Origin: Leptolyngbya sp. DLM2.Bin27
Lineage (GTDB): Bacteria; Cyanobacteriota; Cyanobacteriia; Phormidesmidales; Phormidesmidaceae
DNA length: 40,998 nucleotides
Reading direction: 5' to 3'
NCBI GenBank assembly: GCA_007694115.1
Contig: RECJ01000142.1
Location: forward strand, 1 to 40,998
Below are positions 26,083 to 34,094 of this stretch, in pieces. The notes below the pieces were generated by a model. That model was given only the letters and a program-made list of their open reading frames with translations, was not told the DNA's origin and ran no database searches. Within the stretch, counting starts at the first letter, position 1. Every line of letters starts with the position of its first letter. The position numbers and the translations under genes are program-made.

Positions 26083-27585
26083 CTACATCACACCGCTCAT
26101 GTCAGAGGTGTCCTTGAGAAACCCGCTGTAGGCTTCCATGCCGTGCTCGCCAATATCCAGCCCCTTCATCTCCTCTTCGGCACTGACCCGCAGGCCCAGT
26201 ACAGATTTGAGAATCAGCCAGAAAATTGAGGTAACGACCACAGTGAAGAGGCCAATGGTCAAAATGCCGAGGATTTGAATCCCCAGCTGCCCAATGCCGC
26301 CGCCGTAAAACAGACCAGAGACCGCATCGGGATCACCCAGCTGGGTGAAGTTGTTGGGGTTGGCAAACAGACCCACAGCCAGGGTGCCCCAGATACCGCA
26401 CACCAAGTGCACAGAGGTGGCACCCACCGGGTCGTCGATCTTGATGCTGTCAAAGAAGCCCACCGAGAACACCACCAGGATGCCCGCCAGCAGACCAATC
26501 CAAAATGCGCCAGCATAGCCCACCACAAAGCAACCTGCGGTAATGCCCACCAGACCGGCCAGAATGCCGTTGATGGTCATCGACAGGTCAGGCTTGCCGC
26601 TCAGCGCCCAAGAGGTAAAGGTGGCCGCAACGGCACCGGCAGCCGCAGCCAGGTTAGTGGTCACAGCAATGTAAGGCACATTCAGGTTTGCCGCCAGCTC
26701 AGAGCCGGGGTTAAAGCCAAACCAGCCCAGCCACAGAATCAGACAGCCCAGGGTGGCAACGCTGAGGTTATGGCCGGGCAGCGCACTGACCTGACCTTCA
26801 GCGGTGTACTTGCCCATGCGGGGGCCAAGAAAAGCCGCACCCATGAGCGCAGCCCAACCACCGACAGAGTGCACCACCGTAGAACCAGCAAAGTCATGGA
26901 AGCCCATGCCGCCGAGCCAGCCGTCCTCACTCCAGACCCAGTGGCCTGTAACGGGATAGCAGATCGACGTTAGCAACAGGCTGAAAATAATGAAGTCGAT
27001 CAGCTTAATGCGTTCGGCTACAGCCCCCGACACGATGGTGGCGGCGGTACCGGCAAAGGCAGCTTGAAACAAGAAGAAGGTGTCTTTGGTCAACCCTTCT
27101 GCAGAGTCCAGGCCGTAGAGCTCAGCAGGCCCACCCAGGAAGAAGTTGCCCCAGCCGATCCAGCCATTGCCGCCACCGAACATGAGAGAAAACCCGAGGA
27201 ACCAGAAGGCCAGCGTTGCCAGGGCAAACACAATCAGGTTTTTGAACAGCACGTTGACGGCATTTTTCTGACGGCAGAAGCCAGTCTCAAGCATGCCGAA
27301 ACCGGCATTCATGAAAATGACCAAAAAGGCCGCGATCAACACCCAGATATTGTCAAGGGTGTTTTGCACATCGGCGGCAGTGAACTCATCTTGAGCTTGG
27401 GCAGCGACTCCCCAAACGGCCAAAATTGTCAGGGTTAGAGGAATGCAGGCCACCCAAGCCCAGCCGCCTACGCGGCCAAATATGCGCTTAATCGCCTGAT
27501 CAAAAGGCGGTACGCTGGCGCTCCAGAAGCCGGCCTTAGACCGCTTCCGAAACCTAGAACGGTTACGCAACACTAAATTAGACAT
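26083..27585 (-). CDS. amt: Ammonium transporter (Amt family)
   Basis: A 500-residue polytopic membrane protein importing ammonium. A basic N-terminal stretch and a hydrophobic segment (residues 41-62, signal-like, ending AAQAQDEF) precede the Amt core. The core shows [52 protein letters not shown] and [20 protein letters not shown], the last two with the pore His residues. The C-terminal tail ends [15 protein letters not shown], the conserved cytosolic motif that contacts PII (GlnK/GlnB). Two exact NtcA-type sites lie 240-310 bp upstream. No glnB gene is adjacent. The N-terminal extension before the signal-like helix is unusually basic and may be cleaved. Confidence 0.95.
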   Translation of the reverse strand: MSNLVLRNRSRFRKRSKAGFWSASVPPFDQAIKRIFGRVGGWAWVACIPLTLTILAVWGVAAQAQDEFTAADVQNTLDNIWVLIAAFLVIFMNAGFGMLETGFCRQKNAVNVLFKNLIVFALATLAFWFLGFSLMFGGGNGWIGWGNFFLGGPAELYGLDSAEGLTKDTFFLFQAAFAGTAATIVSGAVAERIKLIDFIIFSLLLTSICYPVTGHWVWSEDGWLGGMGFHDFAGSTVVHSVGGWAALMGAAFLGPRMGKYTAEGQVSALPGHNLSVATLGCLILWLGWFGFNPGSELAANLNVPYIAVTTNLAAAAGAVAATFTSWALSGKPDLSMTINGILAGLVGITAGCFVVGYAGAFWIGLLAGILVVFSVGFFDSIKIDDPVGATSVHLVCGIWGTLAVGLFANPNNFTQLGDPDAVSGLFYGGGIGQLGIQILGILTIGLFTVVVTSIFWLILKSVLGLRVSAEEEMKGLDIGEHGMEAYSGFLKDTSDMSGVM

Positions 27586-27693
27586 CTCAACAGACGTTCC
27601 TTCAACACAATCAGACAGTGAACACGGCTTGAGTTAGACCTGAATCCTCTACCGCAGAGCGGCGAGACAGACCAGTATGGGAGCTAGAACCAA

Positions 27694-27711
27694 CAGGATT
27701 AAAATATCCTG
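27694..27711. promoter_or_regulatory. Inverted repeat in the amt leader
   Basis: CAGGAT and ATCCTG, exact complements, flank a 6-bp A/T spacer about 110 bp before the amt start codon. It is operator-like in shape. No regulator is assigned. Confidence 0.35.
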
Positions 27712-27827
27712 CGGCCCGATATGCCAAGAACGTAAATTTCGTAGCGGCGTTTACATCAACTAACGCGATCACCTCTAGAAACTTGCGCTCAACTGCCCTG
27801 ACACTTTCAAGGCGTTAACGGGCAGGT

Positions 27828-27841
27828 GTATTTGCGCATAC
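27828..27841 (-). promoter_or_regulatory. NtcA-type binding site, proximal
   Basis: An exact GTA-N8-TAC match (GTATTTGCGCATAC) lies 243 bp upstream of the amt ATG. NtcA activates amt genes under nitrogen limitation in cyanobacteria. A canonical TAN3T -10 box about 22 nt downstream is not evident. The gap 27586-28167 (582 bp) has no gene. Confidence 0.6.
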
Positions 27842-27882
27842 TCAGAACAAAATGATTCCATCAATTCTGAGGCAGTCAATCT

Positions 27883-27896
27883 GTATCGAAGGATAC
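27883..27896 (-). promoter_or_regulatory. NtcA-type binding site, distal
   Basis: A second exact GTA-N8-TAC (GTATCGAAGGATAC) is centred 55 bp upstream of the first. On the minus strand a TGGAAT about 22 nt downstream is the closest -10-like hexamer. Paired consensus sites strongly suggest nitrogen control of the transporter. Confidence 0.6.
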
Positions 27897-28167
27897 ATAA
27901 TATGGCATCAAAGCGCTACCTAGTCGGTATAAGCGTAAAAACACAGGGCAAATCAGCCTCGTCAGCGACAAATTAACTTTTCTCAAGCGAGACCGGCGCG
28001 AACACCGATGGCCGTGGGAAGACACCAGCCCCTAGGTGAACTAGATGTAAACGATCTGTAACAACTCACCCTCCGACTCATCAAACAGGACTGATCCAGG
28101 CGATGCGGGGCGTGGGCTCGACCAGGCCGATGGTGACAGGCTGAAGGGGTAGCGATCGCAGCGATGG

Positions 28168-28758
28168 CTAGGCGGGCGGGCAGTGGGCCTGTAGATAGCC
28201 CTGGAGGCCCAGGTGCTCAAGGTCACCCTGCTTCGCCAGCACCGAGGCCGCCAGCTGGCGGCGGTACTCTTCGATCTGATCGAGCAGGGCGGGGCGACCT
28301 GTGGCCAAGATCTGCACCGCCAGTAGGCCGGCATTCTTGGCATTGCCAATGGCCACCGTAGCCACCGGAATGCCCGCCGGCATTTGCACAATTGAGTAGA
28401 GGGAATCTAGCCCCTGCATGGTGCGGCTAACCACGGGCACTCCCACCACCGGCAGGGGGGTGAGGGCCGCCACCATCCCCGGCAGATGGGCGGCCCCCCC
28501 AGCTCCGGCGATGATTACCTTCAGGCCGCGCTGCCGGGCCGTCTGGGCATAGCTCACCATCCGATCTGGGGTGCGGTGAGCCGACACAATGGCCACTTCG
28601 TGGGCGACCCCAAATTCGGCGCAGACTTCAACCGCCGCCGCCATAGTCGGCAGGTCTGAGTCACTGCCCATAATGATGCCAACCTCAGGGCCAATTTCGG
28701 GGCCAATTTCGGGGTCAATCTCGGGGCCAATTTCGGGGCCAATCTCGGGAGGAGTCAT
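28168..28758 (-). CDS. purE: N5-carboxyaminoimidazole ribonucleotide mutase
   Basis: A 196-residue class I PurE that converts N5-CAIR to CAIR in purine synthesis. [41 protein letters not shown] and [19 protein letters not shown] are the conserved motifs. [14 protein letters not shown] is the usual segment before the helical C-terminus. The core begins only at residue about 26. The preceding residues after MTPP are PEIG/PEID units encoded by a 12-bp tandem repeat. No alternative start fits, because the core needs an upstream start and none other lies close to it. The extension should be flexible and need not harm the octamer. Confidence 0.96.
   Translation of the reverse strand: MTPPEIGPEIGPEIDPEIGPEIGPEVGIIMGSDSDLPTMAAAVEVCAEFGVAHEVAIVSAHRTPDRMVSYAQTARQRGLKVIIAGAGGAAHLPGMVAALTPLPVVGVPVVSRTMQGLDSLYSIVQMPAGIPVATVAIGNAKNAGLLAVQILATGRPALLDQIEEYRRQLAASVLAKQGDLEHLGLQGYLQAHCPPA
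28685..28756. repeat. 12-bp tandem repeat inside purE
   Basis: Five units of the form TCGGGGCCAATT (28685-28744) and a diverged sixth unit (28745-28756) cover nearly all codons between the purE start and its conserved core. Because 12 is a multiple of 3, copy number changes would keep the frame and only lengthen or shorten the Gly-Pro-Glu-Ile tract. Confidence 0.92.
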
Positions 28759-28794
28759 AGCCTAAACTGCCGCTAATTTTTGCCTTTCCATCAT

Positions 28795-28825
28795 GCCACT
28801 GGCCTGCCCCTGGCGGGCCAGTGGC
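28795..28825. promoter_or_regulatory. Perfect 10-bp inverted repeat between divergent purE and chlM
   Basis: GCCACTGGCC (28795-28804) and GGCCAGTGGC (28816-28825) flank an 11-nt loop in the 187-bp divergent promoter region. It lies 37 bp upstream of the purE start codon on the minus strand. A terminator makes no sense between divergent genes, so a protein-binding site or leader hairpin of purE is more likely. Confidence 0.45.
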
Positions 28826-28945
28826 GGGCTCAGGTGCTAGCTTTTTAGCGATCGGCTCGGAAGGTTGAGTTTCGTTGCGGGTCGTTTTGGCGCAGCAAAA
28901 CATCATAGAATTTTACAGAAGTTAGCAAATCTCTGAAGCCACCCC

Positions 28946-29635
28946 ATGACTGCCACTGACGATAAAACCGTAGTCCGCGAGTATTTCAACGCCATTGGGT
29001 TTGATCGCTGGCAGCGCATCTACGGCGATGGCGAGGTCAATAAGGTGCAGCTTGACATTCGCAAGGGCCACCAGCGCACGGTAGACACGCTGCTGGGCTG
29101 GCTAGAGGCCGACGGCAACCTGGCTGGGTTGACCTGCTGCGACGCGGGTTGTGGGGTCGGTAGCCTGACCATTCCCCTGGCCTTGGCGGGGGCTCAGGTC
29201 TACGCCAGCGATATTTCCGCCAAGATGGTCGAAGAGGCCCAGCGCCGTGCCGAGGTGGCCTTGGCAGGCAAAAACCTGCCCACCTTTGAGGTCAAAGACC
29301 TAGAAGAATTGGCGGGGAGCTACCACACGGTGATTTGTCTTGACGTGTTGATCCACTACCCCCAAGACAAGGTGCAGGCCATGATCAGCCACCTGAGCTC
29401 TCTGGCCGAGACTCGACTAATCATGAGCTTTGCGCCTAAGACGGTTTTCTACAGCGCTCTTAAGAAGGTGGGCGAGTTCTTTCCGGGGCCCAGTAAGGCA
29501 ACTCGTGCCTATTTGCACCGAGAGGCCGACATTGTGAAAGCACTTGAGGCTGACGGCTGGCGGATTGAGCGTCGGGCGATGACTAAGACTCAGTTTTACT
29601 TCTCTCGCCTAGTAGAAGCGGTGCGAGAGAAGTAG
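28946..29635 (+). CDS. chlM: Magnesium-protoporphyrin IX O-methyltransferase
   Basis: A 229-residue SAM-dependent methyltransferase that methylates Mg-protoporphyrin IX in chlorophyll synthesis. The N-terminus VREYFNAIGFDRWQRIYGDG is the ChlM signature. The SAM loop CDAGCGVGSLTIPLALAGA starts near residue 65 (Asp66), and VYASDISAKMV follows. The C-terminus YFSRLVEAVREK is typical. The length is normal. It is divergent from purE and followed by a 176-bp gap containing a small CTAGAGC/GCTCTAG hairpin near 29766-29784. Confidence 0.96.
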   Translation: MTATDDKTVVREYFNAIGFDRWQRIYGDGEVNKVQLDIRKGHQRTVDTLLGWLEADGNLAGLTCCDAGCGVGSLTIPLALAGAQVYASDISAKMVEEAQRRAEVALAGKNLPTFEVKDLEELAGSYHTVICLDVLIHYPQDKVQAMISHLSSLAETRLIMSFAPKTVFYSALKKVGEFFPGPSKATRAYLHREADIVKALEADGWRIERRAMTKTQFYFSRLVEAVREK

Positions 29636-29811
29636 GCCCAGCGGTTTTAGGCGTTGGCCAAGCTGAAAAGCGTCGGTGAGGAGGGGTGTACGGTTTACGG
29701 CAGTCCTTGAACCGGATACCGTATACCCTAAGCCGCTGGCCCCTGGCAGAATTAGCTGGTCGAGGGCTAGAGCGCTAGGCTCTAGCGGCGCAAATCTATG
29801 GCAACACATCT

Positions 29812-30201
29812 ATGACGACAGAGCGGTTATTGATTGCGATCGCAGCCCTGCTCGGCGGCACCGCTGTGGCAGCCGGAGCCTTTGCCACCCACGCCCTCAA
29901 GCCCCAGCTGAGCGATCGCCTGCTGACGGTGTTTGAAACCGGCGCTCGCTACCAGATGTACCACGCCCTGGCGCTGCTGCTGGTGGCCCTGGTGCGCAGC
30001 CAGGGACTGGGCACCCCGGGGCTGTCGACGGCGGCGGGGTGGGCCTTTGTCGTCGGTACAGCATTGTTCTCAGGCAGCCTCTACGCCCTGGCTCTGACGG
30101 GCCAAACTATCTTAGGCGCGGTAGCCCCCCTGGGTGGGGCAGCGCTAATGGTGGGCTGGGGGTGTTTGGCCGTAGCTGGGCTGCGGGCAGGGGGGGAGTA
30201 G
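29812..30201 (+). CDS. DUF423 membrane protein
   Basis: A 129-residue protein with four hydrophobic segments (about residues 6-24, 47-62, 70-90 and 98-125). The DUF423 signature is AGAFATHALKPQLSDRLLTVFETGARYQMYHALALLLVAL. Family members (for example YgdD) are small inner-membrane proteins of unknown function found across bacteria. Length and order of helices are normal. The next gene starts 40 bp later on the same strand. Confidence 0.9.
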   Translation: MTTERLLIAIAALLGGTAVAAGAFATHALKPQLSDRLLTVFETGARYQMYHALALLLVALVRSQGLGTPGLSTAAGWAFVVGTALFSGSLYALALTGQTILGAVAPLGGAALMVGWGCLAVAGLRAGGE

Positions 30202-30241
30202 AAGAGTGGGTTATGATGCCTGTGAGTCTTGCTGAGCCGCC

Positions 30242-30469
30242 ATGTTTGAGTATTTAACACCGCGATCGCTGGCTACCCCCCAAGAGGTAATTGAGTATTT
30301 AGAGCTGCACCAGGCAGCCCAAGAATTTCGGCTAGAGCTAGAGCACCGAGACCACCTAGAGGCCTACTGCCAGTGGTATCACCAAACGGCCCAGAGCAAC
30401 CGGCAAGACCTTGAGCAAATGCGTACAGAACTCAACCTGCTGGCCTGGTTCAATGGACGCAAGGTTTGA
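30242..30469 (+). CDS. Small helical protein, unknown function
   Basis: A 75-residue soluble, predicted all-helical protein (MFEYLTPRSLATPQEVIEYL then LELEHRDHLEAYCQWYHQTA). It contains a hydrophilic amphipathic helix rich in Glu/Gln/His and one Cys, and is slightly acidic. The start and codon use look genuine, and DUF423 lies 40 bp upstream on the same strand. I do not recognise a family. The stop codon is inside an 18-bp tandem duplication. Confidence 0.65.
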   Translation: MFEYLTPRSLATPQEVIEYLELHQAAQEFRLELEHRDHLEAYCQWYHQTAQSNRQDLEQMRTELNLLAWFNGRKV

Positions 30470-30498
30470 GCCAGCCAGACGGTTTGAGCCAGCCAAGT
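30463..30498. repeat. 18-bp tandem duplication over a stop codon
   Basis: GGTTTGAGCCAGCCA is repeated at 30463 and 30481 with an 18-bp period; the units differ only in their last three bases. The first unit contains the TGA stop (30467-30469) of the small helical protein. Confidence 0.8.
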
Positions 30499-30532
30499 GA
30501 GCGGGTTGGCAGAGCAGTCTGTAGACCTAGGG

Positions 30533-30769
30533 CTAAATACTCTCTAGCTCATCTTGCTTGAGGTGGGCACGCATGGGGCGCTTGGCCCCGTCAATGGCAA
30601 ATTCTACCTGCACCGGAAAGTTGGGGCTAATAGGGCGACCCTTGTAGTCGGTGAGAATATTCACCACAACCCCTTCTAAACCCTTGGCATCGAAGGCTTC
30701 GTTGCGGTGTAGCGGGTGGTGATAAAAAATAACAGATTCTTTGATTCGGACGCGTTCACCAACGTTCAT
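30533..30769 (-). CDS. ftrV: Ferredoxin-thioredoxin reductase variable chain
   Basis: A 78-residue protein with the SH3-like barrel of the FTR alpha (variable) subunit. It matches the family in NVGERVRIKESVIFYHHP, AFDAKGLEGVVVNILTDYKG and FPVQVEFAIDGAKRPMRAHL. It stabilises the catalytic FtrC subunit, which passes electrons from ferredoxin to thioredoxin; ftrC is not in the window. An upstream GTG at 30778 is in frame, but the ATG at 30769 matches the family N-terminus (MNVG) and is chosen. No signal peptide; cytoplasmic. Confidence 0.93.
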   Translation of the reverse strand: MNVGERVRIKESVIFYHHPLHRNEAFDAKGLEGVVVNILTDYKGRPISPNFPVQVEFAIDGAKRPMRAHLKQDELESI

Positions 30770-30913
30770 AACACACACTCGCTCTTACTCAATCCTCCCT
30801 AGCGCCTGGCATCCAGGTGGGAAACTTGTTTACAGTCCTATTATCTTTGCACAGGATGGCCCCGTCCCCTCGACTGGCCCCATTAGATTGGGCCACATCC
30901 GATTGCTATGGGC

Positions 30914-31327
30914 TTATGGGTCGATCTGCATGAGTTCGTGCAGCCGCTGGGCCATGGCCCCCATCTCAGGGTTGTGGCGAGAAACGCTGTCGCTGCGGGC
31001 TTGAAAGGCCTGGCCGATTTCGCTGTCGTAGAGCAGGTGTCGCGCCTGATCACGCAGTTCAGAGGCGCGTACTAGGGGCTGGGGCTGTTTTGCCATCAGC
31101 ACTTCATCCATCTGCACAATCAGCTGAGAGATGGGCCGCAGCCAGCTAAACTGCTCGTGGCTGAGCACCAGACGCAGGTAGTCGCCCTTGTTGGCGATCG
31201 GGCCATAGCTAGCCTCGTAGCGGTCTTTTTCGGCGTCCATCAAAATTTTGTGGGCCTTGAGCAGCAGCGATCGCAGCTCGCGCAGAGGGACAAAGGCCGG
31301 GTCAGAAGCAGGATTACCAACAGTCAT
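30914..31327 (-). CDS. Conserved-looking helical hypothetical protein
   Basis: A 137-residue, predicted all-alpha soluble protein. The frame extends to 31384, but the ATG at 31327 begins the sensible protein (MTVGNPASDPAFVPLRELRS). Recognisable blocks are LLLKAHKILMDAEKDRYEAS, GDYLRLVLSHEQFSWLRPIS and LRDQARHLLYDSEIGQAFQA. No Cys, signal or membrane segment is seen. I cannot assign a function. Confidence 0.7.
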   Translation of the reverse strand: MTVGNPASDPAFVPLRELRSLLLKAHKILMDAEKDRYEASYGPIANKGDYLRLVLSHEQFSWLRPISQLIVQMDEVLMAKQPQPLVRASELRDQARHLLYDSEIGQAFQARSDSVSRHNPEMGAMAQRLHELMQIDP

Positions 31328-31445
31328 GCTAGGGCGCGCTTGCAATAGTGTCTTCACCATTCCATGAAAGCACGGCGATTTCAAGCCAGGGATAGCCCCA
31401 GGGGGAGATCGCCGATCGGGGGGAAAGCGGGGTTAATGCCACAGG

Positions 31446-31487
31446 GAGGCCACAGGTGAGGCCACAGGTGAGGCCACAGGTGAGGCC
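31446..31487. repeat. 12-bp tandem repeat, 3.5 units
   Basis: Three exact GAGGCCACAGGT units (31446-31481) and a half unit lie in the 373-bp gap 31328-31700. An overlapping minus-strand frame would read it as repeated HLWP, but that frame has no other protein-like feature. Nothing else was found in this gap. Confidence 0.85.
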
Positions 31488-31700
31488 TCAATAGCCCTAG
31501 TTGTTTTGGTGCAGCCATGGATAGCATTACCAATGGCATCACCCTTCGCCCCAGCATTGGGCAGCGGGTTGCCCCTAAAACCAGTGTGGCCTGACCAGGC
31601 TCCCGCTCAGCTTGATCCCACCCTGCTAACGCCAGCAAGTGGGGTCTGCGGTTCACGGTTTTAGGGTCAAAGTAAATCGTCCCCCCAACCCGGCAGGGGC

Positions 31701-32408
31701 TCAGAGAAACTGACGCCAGTTTTCGCTGCGATACAAAGCCTGCTCAGCCCGGCGGCGGCGCACCAAACCCGGCATCACATCACCCCCGGCATAGACCCAG
31801 CGGCCAAATTCCTCCGCAGCCCCGGCAGCGTCTCCGGCGTTGTGCTTTTTCAACAGCGTTGACGACTGCAAGTTGGCCGCCCCCACGTTAAACGTAAATG
31901 ACACCAGCGCCGAAAACTGATTGCCAGTCAGAGGTCGCGTGACCGCGTTGGCGACGGCTTTTTCGTACTGAGCTAGGTCGCGCTTCAGAATCGCTTCGGC
32001 CTCAGAACGGGTGATGGTTAGCCCTGGGTGAACCTGGGGCGGCCCTGCGGCCGAGGTGTGGCCGTAACCAATAGTCCAGGGTTCTCCCCCGGTGCCGGGA
32101 TCAGGATAGGCGCTCAGGCCCAGCCCCTCAAACGCTTTGATAATTTCTACCCCAGCAGCGTTGATGACGCTGCTGCTGGGCGGCGGCGGCGGTGGCGGCA
32201 TGGGCTGGGGTTCTGGGGTGCCCGTGCCAATCGACACCGTCATGGCGCGGGGATAGTCATCGCGCAAAAACCAAGTTTTGATGCTGCCAATATTCACCAC
32301 CTGCTCTTTGGGGTTGGTGTTAGAGGGATACTTGGTGATCCGAGAGATCCAGTAACCTCCCTGCATTAGGTAAATCGCAATGTCTGTCTCTTTTATCCAG
32401 GTTCCCAT
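31701..32408 (-). CDS. Phage-type lysozyme (GH24) with extra N-terminal domain
   Basis: A 235-residue protein. Residues 1-62 are a short domain of unknown type (TWIKETDIAIYLMQGGYWIS, IGSIKTWFLRDDYPRAMTVS). Residues 64-80 are a Pro linker (PPPPPPP). Residues 82-235 are a GH24 muramidase. The catalytic Glu94 (IKAFEGLGLSAYPDP) is followed by Asp103 and Thr112 (WTIGYGHT), that is E-x8-D then a Thr nine residues on, a few residues longer than the classical D-x5-T spacing. PLTGNQFSALVSFTFNVG and GLVRRRRAEQALY are typical lysozyme segments. There is no signal peptide. A strong GGGGAGGT precedes the ATG closely. No holin or phage genes are nearby. Confidence 0.92.
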   Translation of the reverse strand: MGTWIKETDIAIYLMQGGYWISRITKYPSNTNPKEQVVNIGSIKTWFLRDDYPRAMTVSIGTGTPEPQPMPPPPPPPSSSVINAAGVEIIKAFEGLGLSAYPDPGTGGEPWTIGYGHTSAAGPPQVHPGLTITRSEAEAILKRDLAQYEKAVANAVTRPLTGNQFSALVSFTFNVGAANLQSSTLLKKHNAGDAAGAAEEFGRWVYAGGDVMPGLVRRRRAEQALYRSENWRQFL

Positions 32409-32544
32409 GTGACCTCCCCGGAACAGCCCGCATACCAGGAATTTACATTACTTTCTGGCTTATGAGTCATTTAGTTTTGACATTTTGGCCCGCAACCTTG
32501 GCCCACCCACAGAGAATCGGCCTCGGATAGCTGCGACGGTTAGA

Positions 32545-32624
32545 TCACTGGGCCGCTGGTTCACTGGGCCGCTGGTTTACTGGGCCATTGGTTTACTAGG
32601 CCACTGCATCACCGAGCCACGGCT
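32545..32624. repeat. 16-bp tandem repeat, five decaying units
   Basis: Units begin at 32545, 32561, 32577, 32593 and 32609. The first two are identical (TCACTGGGCCGCTGGT); the others progressively diverge. The array lies in the 346-bp gap 32409-32753 between the divergent lysozyme and M16 peptidase genes. No gene is present there. Confidence 0.85.
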
Positions 32625-32753
32625 AGGGGGTACTGCTAGGGCTGACCGTTCAAAATTGGGAGATTTGCCCAGCCGGTCAATTCTGTCGTTAAGATATTCA
32701 AAGCATTGCATGGTATTGCATGCCGTCAGGCTGCTAACGAGCTAATTATTTTT

Positions 32754-34070
32754 ATGGCTTTGCTTCCAGCGACCGTTGATCTACCTTCTCGCCTGGTGTC
32801 GCCCACCATTCGTCGCCTGCCCAACGGTTTGACCGTGATCGCTGAGCAAATGCCCCTAGAAGTGGTCAACCTCAGCCTGTGGCTGCGGGTGGGATCAGCG
32901 GTGGAAAGCGACGCCATCAACGGCATGGCTCACTTTCTAGAGCACATGATTTTTAAGGGCACCCAGCAGCTCCAGTGTGGCGAGTTTGAGCGCCGAGTCG
33001 AAGATCGGGGGGCCTTTACCAACGCGGCCACCAGCCAAGACTACACCAAGTACTACGTCACCACTGCGCCCCAAGATTTTGCCGCCCTAGCCCCCCTGCA
33101 AATTCAAATGGTGATGGCTCCACGGCTCAGCGATGACGACTTTGAGCGAGAGCGCCCGGTGATTTTAGAAGAAATTCGTCGGGCCGACGACAACCCTCGC
33201 CGCCGCACCCATGCCCGCACCATGGCCCTGGTGTTTGATCAGTTGCCCTATCGACGGCCAGTGCTGGGGCCAACGACGGTGGTTGAGAGGCTGACAGCCC
33301 AGCAAATGCGAGAGTTTCACGCCACCTGGTATCAGCCGCAAAATATGACGGCGGTGGCGGTGGGCAACCTGCCGGTGGAGACGCTCATCGCCACGGTTGC
33401 CGAGGGGTTTGACCAGGCAATGGCCCAGCGAGGTGCCGCCGCCGCCACCGACTCGATTGAGCGCTTTAAGCCGCTGGTGCCAGGGGACGCAGAACCGCCC
33501 TTTGAGACCAGTCGCCGGCTGGAGCACACCGACTCGGCCCTAACCCAGGCGCGCCTGGTACTGACCTGGCGTGTCCCGGGGGTCGCCAACCTGGAGGACA
33601 CCTATGGGCTAGATATTTTAGCCTCGGTTTTGGGGCGGGGGCTCACCTCACGCCTGGTGCGCGATCTGCGCGAAGACCGCAAGCTGGTCACCAGCATCGG
33701 CTGTAGCAACATGACCCTGGCCCAGCAGGGAGTGTTTATGGTGTCAGCGCAGCTACCGGCTGAAAATTTAGCCTCAGTCGAGCAGGCGATCGCAGAGCAC
33801 ATCCACACCGTAACTCAGCAGCCGGTGAGCCAGGCGGAGCTGCGGCGGGTGCAGACCCAGGTGGCCAACCGATTTATTTTTGCCAATGAAACCCCGAGCG
33901 ATCGCGCGGGGCTATACGGCTACTATCACACCCTCACGGGCCACATCGCCGATGGGCTCAACTACCCAGTCTACATTCAGCAGCTAGGGACTGAAGACGT
34001 GCTGGAAGCCGCTCAGAGGCATCTCTCTGGCGATGTCTATGGGGTGCTGGCGCTGCGGCCTGGATTGTAG
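32754..34070 (+). CDS. M16-family zinc metallopeptidase
   Basis: A 438-residue protein. The ATG at 32754 (MALLPATVDLPSRLVSP) is preferred over one 48 bp upstream, as the extra residues are not family-like. The inverted zinc motif HFLEH (His60, Glu63, His64) is intact, and RRLPNGLTVIAEQMP starts the domain. RADDNPRRRTHARTM and the C-terminal half (ARLVLTWRVPGVANLEDTYG, LGRGLTSRLVRDLREDRKLV) complete the two-domain fold. The C-terminal R/Y pair region is present. Such proteins resemble mitochondrial processing peptidase and PqqL. Cyanobacteria often carry two adjacent M16 genes; only one is here. Confidence 0.92.
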   Translation: MALLPATVDLPSRLVSPTIRRLPNGLTVIAEQMPLEVVNLSLWLRVGSAVESDAINGMAHFLEHMIFKGTQQLQCGEFERRVEDRGAFTNAATSQDYTKYYVTTAPQDFAALAPLQIQMVMAPRLSDDDFERERPVILEEIRRADDNPRRRTHARTMALVFDQLPYRRPVLGPTTVVERLTAQQMREFHATWYQPQNMTAVAVGNLPVETLIATVAEGFDQAMAQRGAAAATDSIERFKPLVPGDAEPPFETSRRLEHTDSALTQARLVLTWRVPGVANLEDTYGLDILASVLGRGLTSRLVRDLREDRKLVTSIGCSNMTLAQQGVFMVSAQLPAENLASVEQAIAEHIHTVTQQPVSQAELRRVQTQVANRFIFANETPSDRAGLYGYYHTLTGHIADGLNYPVYIQQLGTEDVLEAAQRHLSGDVYGVLALRPGL

Positions 34071-34094
34071 ACGGGTAACTATGGCGAGGTAACT

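Noticed and set aside
31381..31656. Minus-strand 91-codon frame with repeated HLWP
   Set aside because: The repeat comes from a non-coding 12-bp array, and the remainder shows no protein-like pattern.
31701..32408. Prophage remnant suggested by the lysozyme gene
   Set aside because: No integrase, holin, structural or regulatory phage genes nearby; neighbours are housekeeping genes on both sides.
32545..32624. CRISPR-like array
   Set aside because: Units are adjacent with no spacers and decay in sequence; no cas gene is nearby. The Cas4-like residues in the 38708-40306 gene belong to a TM0106-type protein, not to a cas operon.
32485..32745. Plus-strand 86-codon frame over the 16-bp array
   Set aside because: The unit length is not a multiple of three and the translation is an artefact of the repeat.
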